Source of the DNA: Dastarcus helophoroides
Taxonomy: Eukaryota > Arthropoda > Insecta > Coleoptera > Bothrideridae
Direction of reading: 5' to 3'
Assembly: GCA_028583605.1 (NCBI GenBank)
Contig: CM053328.1
Location: 17,315,982 to 17,379,981, forward strand
Length of the DNA stretch: 64,000 nucleotides
Shown: positions 59,673 to 64,000 of the stretch, piece by piece
Layout: the number at the start of each line of letters is the position of its first letter
Position numbering within the stretch: position 1 is the stretch's first letter
Made by a program: the position numbers and the translations under genes
Notes under the pieces: model-generated
Database searches by the model: none
The model's input: only the letters and a program-made list of their open reading frames with translations
What the model was told of the DNA's origin: nothing

Positions 59673-59951
59673 AAGCCAGTGTAGTTAGTTAGTGAGTTAG
59701 TAGTTAGAAGTAAATGAATAAGTTGGTGAATTGCAATTGTAGTGTTCCGAGTACAGTTTAGATATAAAGATGTTTACAGTTCACGTGTTAATCATTTGAA
59801 CTACGCGTAACAGTACTTTTTGTGACTGTAAATTTGTAGTTTTATAATATCTAATATATCTACAATATTTTAATTCTATAAACATTAGTTATTTGCTCTG
59901 TATCTGAGGAGCGAAGCTCCCATGAATAATAAGTTATAAATGTTAAGTATA

Positions 59952-60200
59952 CAGTGTGTTCCAAGGTTGGGTCTTTTATTTATGATTATACGAGAGAAAA
60001 GTAATTCTTTACAAAAATTCTTGCTTGATCTTAAATCACTGGAAATGACATTATTTTTTTAACTTGTACAGGGAGTACAATTATTTGGAAATTCTTCAAA
60101 ATGACCAGGAGTTAAGTGCTGTTATTTTTGGTGGTATCGAAAAATATTATTTAGAAATATGGTTGAGAACTACAAAGCCTAAATATTAAATTTTAGTTTA
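59952..60200. repeat. Dispersed repeat, copy 1
   Basis: It begins TA then CAGTGTGTTCC and shares about 250 bp with 63269-63510 in the same orientation, for example CTTAAATCACTGGAAATGAC, CAGGGAGTAC and TGCTGTTATTTTTGGTG. The CAG start next to TA suggests a MITE end. The far end was not defined. Confidence 0.6.
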
Positions 60201-61594
60201 TTTTTGGCAAATTAAGCAAAATAAGTTACAATCAAGAAATATATGACTTTTTCAGGAGAGGATACCTTCAATACAAACACTCAGCCCTCAAAACTGTAGG
60301 TGAGTGTAGGAGAGACAATCCCAACTTTAGAATCAACAACAGACGTCAATATTTAAAAAAGGTGGCTATTTGGTATGAGATTCGTGATTTTGAAGTGTTC
60401 AGTTGTCGGAAATGTAGTAAATTAATACCTCTACCTTGAACTCTCCGAATACTTTTTCTCGATCGTTCAGACTTTAGACAATATGTCATTAGTTAATAGA
60501 AGAGAATTCTATTTTCATATTTTCATTAAGCTGACAAGATGGTGATCGCTGGATAGGCCGGAAATGGTCTAGTTTAGTGTTTTTCTAGAAGGCCAGATCT
60601 GACAATCATGAACTTCCTGCGGGAAAGTTTACACTTAATAATAGTAGATGAGCTAAAGAAAAGAATTACTAAAGTTATTATCAATATTCTTCTTCAGCAG
60701 ATACGAAATGCCTATAGAAAATTTATGAAGGCAGTAGAAACGTATGCAGAAGTAGATGGTAGACTAAAGCCCGGAAGTTATGGCAGCAAAAAATTTCGTT
60801 CTGCCGCAAAAAAATGGCAAATGAAATGGACAAAAATGGCAGTATAACTGATAAAAATGGTATTTACAAATTTTTATTCGTAACAGTTAAGTGACATGTA
60901 TACTTCAAAATTGGTTTTATTAAAACTACACCTACGTTTGTTCAAAAGAAGTTTTTATATCTGAAATAATTATTGAAACATAACAATGTGTGCAATGTTG
61001 ATACCATGGAGTACAAAAACTTTCCCCAGTAGATGGTATTTTTTAGTACTTTACAAGCAAATTGTATCTTAAATATTTCGCTATTATTTTTCTTCACTTA
61101 ATATTAATGACTTTTTCTTTCTCACCAGGTATCACTTTAATTATCTTCCTCTGATACTGATAATTTAAATGCCACGTTGCCTTTATAAATATGTTAACTT
61201 GGCTTTTATCTCAATGCAGTTTACTGATTTTTTTAAAACTTTTTTCTCTAACACTATTATAGAAACTGCACATTCGATGATTAAAAATTGTGATGGAACA
61301 AATGTCATTCCAGCACCCGTTCAGAATATTCGTAATTCTACACAGCTTTTATAATATTAATATTCTAGCAAGGCTTTCGACGAATCATGGCAATCAATAA
61401 CATTTTTAGTGATTTAGATTCAGCTGAAGTTTTTATAAAGAATGATTTCCGTACTCTATCTTGGGACACACCATGTAAAATTATTTCGCCAAACTTCAGG
61501 AGGGTTGACTATACATAGCAATCAAATAATTAACGTACAGAAACATAAACTATTTAATCTGCCATTGATCTACAGAGTATCCCGTTTAAAATAA
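60201..61594. other. Beat intron, no recognised gene
   Basis: An open frame at 60608-60847 (plus, 79 codons, starting MNFLRESLHLIIVDELKKRI and ending in a basic RNAYRKFMKAVETYAEVDG... tail) is compositionally more protein-like than its neighbours, but I do not recognise it. It could be a transposase scrap or chance. Nothing else is seen. Confidence 0.35.
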
Positions 61595-62245
61595 TTATGT
61601 TAACCAAAAATTACAAAACTGTTGAATTTCAACATTTTCGGAAACAGTTTCATTAAAAGTGAATTGAACTGCATTAGATTTAATTCTCTTAGTCAAGATT
61701 TCGTTGGTTTTTTCTTCGCCCCTTTTGGAGGTTTCGACTGCAGATCTTTTAGTTCTAAAACTGACATCGCTAGCTGTCATCGTTCGACTTCCGGTCGTGT
61801 CGCTTCTGGGTATCGTATATTGCTGAAGTTTACCTTTCAGATCTGCATACTCTCCGGCCAAAGTGCTCAGCAGTGGAATCATTACCAAAGCGAATTCGTT
61901 TTCTTCGTAATATACGATGTAGTAGACTTTTTGAGGCATAAATATTTCCAAACCGTTCGTCTCCAAATTGTACGATTTTACGTCCAACAGTTTGCCTGTT
62001 CTATCGCAAAGATCGAAATCTTTAAAGTCCGGAATTAGAGCGCACTCGGAGATGTAGTCTAAGATGGAGCCCAAGCAGCAGTTTGGGTTCACGAGCACTT
62101 CTTTACTGGGTAACTGTTGCTTTTGCGTCATGTAAGTTTGTTTAACCGCTTCTAGAAAAAGACTATTTTTGTGCTCTCGGCTCATGTTTGAGGTTCGTCT
62201 ACCATCTTCGCACATTTCGATGTATCTTACAGTGAAATACATCAT
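61595..62245 (-). CDS. CXorf65-like protein of unknown function
   Basis: A 216-residue single-exon reading frame. The centre, EVLVNPNCCLGSILDYISEC then FDLCDRTGKLLDV, parallels human CXorf65 (FLVNTNCSVLLLLHY... then IDLCDETG), and the later VYYIVYYEENE...MIPLL matches its YYV...FVPLL segment. The family has a ubiquitin-like look and no known function. The N-terminus starts MMYFTVRY, as in relatives, but about 37 residues (CEDGRRTSNMSRE...) then intervene before the conserved EVLVNP. No splice sites with matching phase remove them, so they are taken as a lineage-specific insertion. The C-terminus is basic and disordered (KRSAVETSKRGEEKTNEIL). The gene is nested in the beat intron on the same strand. 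Codon composition is clearly less AT-biased than the flanks, supporting a real gene. Confidence 0.8.
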   Translation of the reverse strand: MMYFTVRYIEMCEDGRRTSNMSREHKNSLFLEAVKQTYMTQKQQLPSKEVLVNPNCCLGSILDYISECALIPDFKDFDLCDRTGKLLDVKSYNLETNGLEIFMPQKVYYIVYYEENEFALVMIPLLSTLAGEYADLKGKLQQYTIPRSDTTGSRTMTASDVSFRTKRSAVETSKRGEEKTNEILTKRIKSNAVQFTFNETVSENVEIQQFCNFWLT

Positions 62246-62490
62246 TCACGAGTTTGACTTAAGGTTGCAGTACGAGAAGCGAAAATTTGATTGACGTGTT
62301 TGACGCAATTTCGGAAATGTTTCTTTTTGTTGGCAATACACTTGAAAGCTCTTGATAACATTTTTATGATTACTTTTCAGAATAACTCTAGTTCTCGGAC
62401 TGACCATTTAAAGAAATTTTGAAAGGAAACTGAAAGTCAAATGAAATAATATCACTCAAATAATTAGAATTATCTTTTAATGTAACTTAC

Positions 62491-62693
62491 GTGAAGTATC
62501 TGCCATCCGCAGATGGTCTTGGTCGATATTTATGGACTCTGGAGGCGTCGACGGGTAACCCATTGACGTACCATGTTAAATTCGTCGAAGGATTAGACAT
62601 TTCGGAAGTACAGTTTGCCTTGAGAGTATCGCCCAGGCGATATCGTGTCTGTAATCCGTGAATTTGAGGATCTTCTATTGGAAGTTCGACCAC
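62491..62693 (-). CDS. Beaten-path family protein, exon for the start of Ig domain 2
   Basis: Acceptor GCTATTACAG and donor AC|GTAAGT. It encodes VVELPIEDPQIHGLQTRYRL, then GDTLKANCTSEMSNPSTNLT, then WYVNGLPVDASRV. Beat proteins have VVELPxxxPxIxGxxxRYxxGDxLxANCTS...NLTWxVN at this point, the junction between Ig1 and Ig2. The exon begins in phase 0 and ends with two bases that join the exon at 55547. The open frame extends upstream to a methionine at 62705, but that part is the intron end. Exons for the signal peptide and Ig1 must lie upstream, beyond 64000. The 6.9-kb intron to the next exon holds the CXorf65-like gene, a Tc1 element and Penelope-like pieces. Confidence 0.9.
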
Positions 62694-62746
62694 CTGTAAT
62701 AGCATTCGACTAGTAACACTTTTTTTAAATTATACTAATGAAAATA

Positions 62747-63195
62747 CAGTGAAACCCGGTTTAACGAACGTAATTCGTTCCAGAATCTTATTCGTAATGC
62801 GAAACATTCATTAAGACATTTTTTCCTATATAAATTAGTGTAAAATATGACCATGCGCCCCAAGCGTAAAAAACTACTCAAATATTGTTGAAAAGGCATA
62901 CATTCTTATCATATTTATTTTTGTCGCAGAATGGACCAATCTGAAATGATATTTAGATTTGTAGAAAACAAAATAATTAGGTATGCATGATTTACAGCTA
63001 ATAATTAATGTCAAAGTATCATTGTCAATTGTGCCTTAAGCCACATAATACATATGAATGCAGTATGCGCTCAATCCGGAAATTTAGTGCCTTAATGACT
63101 CGTTCCAAAATAACTCGGTAAGAGAGTAATTTTGTATAATTTATTTGGAGCATTAAGGTAATCGCTCGTTATGAGAGGTTTTCGTTAAATGGAGA
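62747..63195. mobile_element. Degenerate pogo-like MITE
   Basis: A TA then CAGTGAAACCCGGTTTAACG start, with GTTCGTTAA-like pieces, is loosely mirrored near 63165-63195 (CGTTATGAGAGGTTTTCGTT, AAATGGAG). The right end lacks the expected CACTG-TA, so the boundary is approximate. Confidence 0.45.
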
Positions 63196-63268
63196 AGACA
63201 ATGTTTTACACGCAAGTTACCAATTGCGTGCATAAATATAATAATAATCAACGCAACTTAGAGACATA

Positions 63269-63510
63269 CAGTGAGTCTCAAGATAAAGTACTAAAGAGGG
63301 ATTCCTTTTTATTTGTAGTTTTACGAGAAGACATTTTTTACAAAAATTTCTACCTGTTCTTAAATCACTAAAAATGACATTATTTTCTTCATTATACAGG
63401 GACTTCAAATGTTTGGAAATTCTAGGAAATGGCCTGAAATAAACTGCTGTTATTTTTGGTGATATCGAAAAATAATATTTCAAAATATGGTTTGAAATTA
63501 TGAAAAAAAT
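63269..63510. repeat. Dispersed repeat, copy 2
   Basis: Same family as 59952-60200. Begins TA then CAGTGAGTCTCAAG and shares CTTAAATCACTAAAAATGAC and TGCTGTTATTTTTGGTG. The open frame 63573-63217 runs antisense through it and is not considered a gene. Confidence 0.6.
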
Positions 63511-64000
63511 CATTTGAAGTTTTATTTTTAAAAAATGTTGTAAATAGAACAGACCTGAACTGCAATAATGCATTATTGCAAACTAGATTTGTCCCGTTTG
63601 CATGACAGTTGTTGGAACTATTTCATAGTTTCTTCTACAAACCGTTAGTTGGCTCAATACCCAGAAATGTGTGATTACACCACAAAGAATAATTCGAAAT
63701 ATTGAAATAAAATTTATTTGTAATAGAACATGACAAAAGTGAAAACATAAGTTAATTTATTGTTATTGACAAACCAAAAATAGCATTTGTTTTTGAAGTT
63801 TCAACACCAAGATGATTTTTTTACAGTTGTTATCGCAGTCATTCACTTTTTTCTCTCGGTACAGCACAGAAGATTCAATGTCGTCACACATTACATTTGG
63901 GAATATTTGCAATTTTATGATGTCCCTAGTATACTGCGTGCCTTAAACCGAAGCATTTGTTAGGTTCGAGTTGGAGATGCCAAACTGATGAGATGTAACA
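63511..64000. other. Beat upstream intron or flank; nothing recognised
   Basis: No exon of beat (Ig1 or signal peptide) could be found in the last 500 bases. Confidence 0.4.

Noticed and set aside
62160..62230. Intron near the N-terminus of the CXorf65-like gene
   Set aside because: A GTAAGA donor-like site after MMYFT and a TTTTTCTAG acceptor-like site exist, but joining them shifts the frame, so no intron was called.
1..64000. tRNA, rRNA or CRISPR-like arrays
   Set aside because: A read-through for tRNA B-box-like GGTTCRANNCC and cloverleaf context found only isolated partial matches (for example near 63962 and 26034). No regularly spaced repeats were seen, and the DNA is clearly of insect type.

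Overview
The window is AT-rich eukaryotic DNA from an insect, probably a beetle. Evidence: a seven-exon chitin deacetylase of the insect ChLD3/CDA3 type, a beaten-path immunoglobulin gene, small introns of 50-55 nt, and a dense load of insect-type transposons (Penelope-like, RTE/Jockey-like LINE, Tc1, pogo, hAT, and fold-back elements with TA target duplications). The order is inferred from gene similarity and architecture only; no species is claimed.

Only four genes look functional, and all are on the minus strand. (1) A two-exon NUDCD3 co-chaperone gene lies at 6753-7962. (2) A chitin deacetylase 3 gene runs from a signal-peptide exon at 36358 through a chitin-binding exon at 25305-25087 to a compact five-exon block at 12615-11133 carrying the LDLa and catalytic domains. 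Its first two introns are about 11.0 and 12.5 kb and are filled with repeats; the other four are 50-55 nt. All splice phases close, giving a 524-residue protein with all five deacetylase motifs. (3) Two exons of a beaten-path (beat) family gene, at 62693-62491 and 55547-55306, encode the second Ig domain; its start and end were not found. (4) A CXorf65-like gene of unknown function (62245-61595) sits on the same strand inside the beat intron.

Repeats, region by region. 0-5 kb: an LTR-like end, a LINE fragment between inverted arms, and a hAT element. 8.4-9.9 kb: T-rich degenerate repeat. 10-24 kb: a run of fold-back elements. 24-36 kb: Penelope-like pieces, an RTE fragment and a 330-bp tetranucleotide array. 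36.8-37.9 kb: another fold-back. 38.3-45.2 kb: a pogo-like transposon interrupted by a 3.65-kb near-palindrome. 45-50 kb: degenerate repeat and a 1.3-kb inverted-repeat element. 50.7-52 kb: a DUF7869-type pseudogene. 56.1-57.7 kb: a Tc1 element with intact ends. 58.8-59.4 kb: a Penelope-like fragment. 59.5-59.7 kb: a heat-shock-style promoter with no obvious gene behind it.

The points most worth a second look are the orphan heat-shock promoter, the nested long palindrome, the set of unrelated fold-back families sharing TA/CAGGGTG-type ends, the recurrent Penelope-associated hairpin motif, and the roughly 14 kb of short-unit degenerate repeat.
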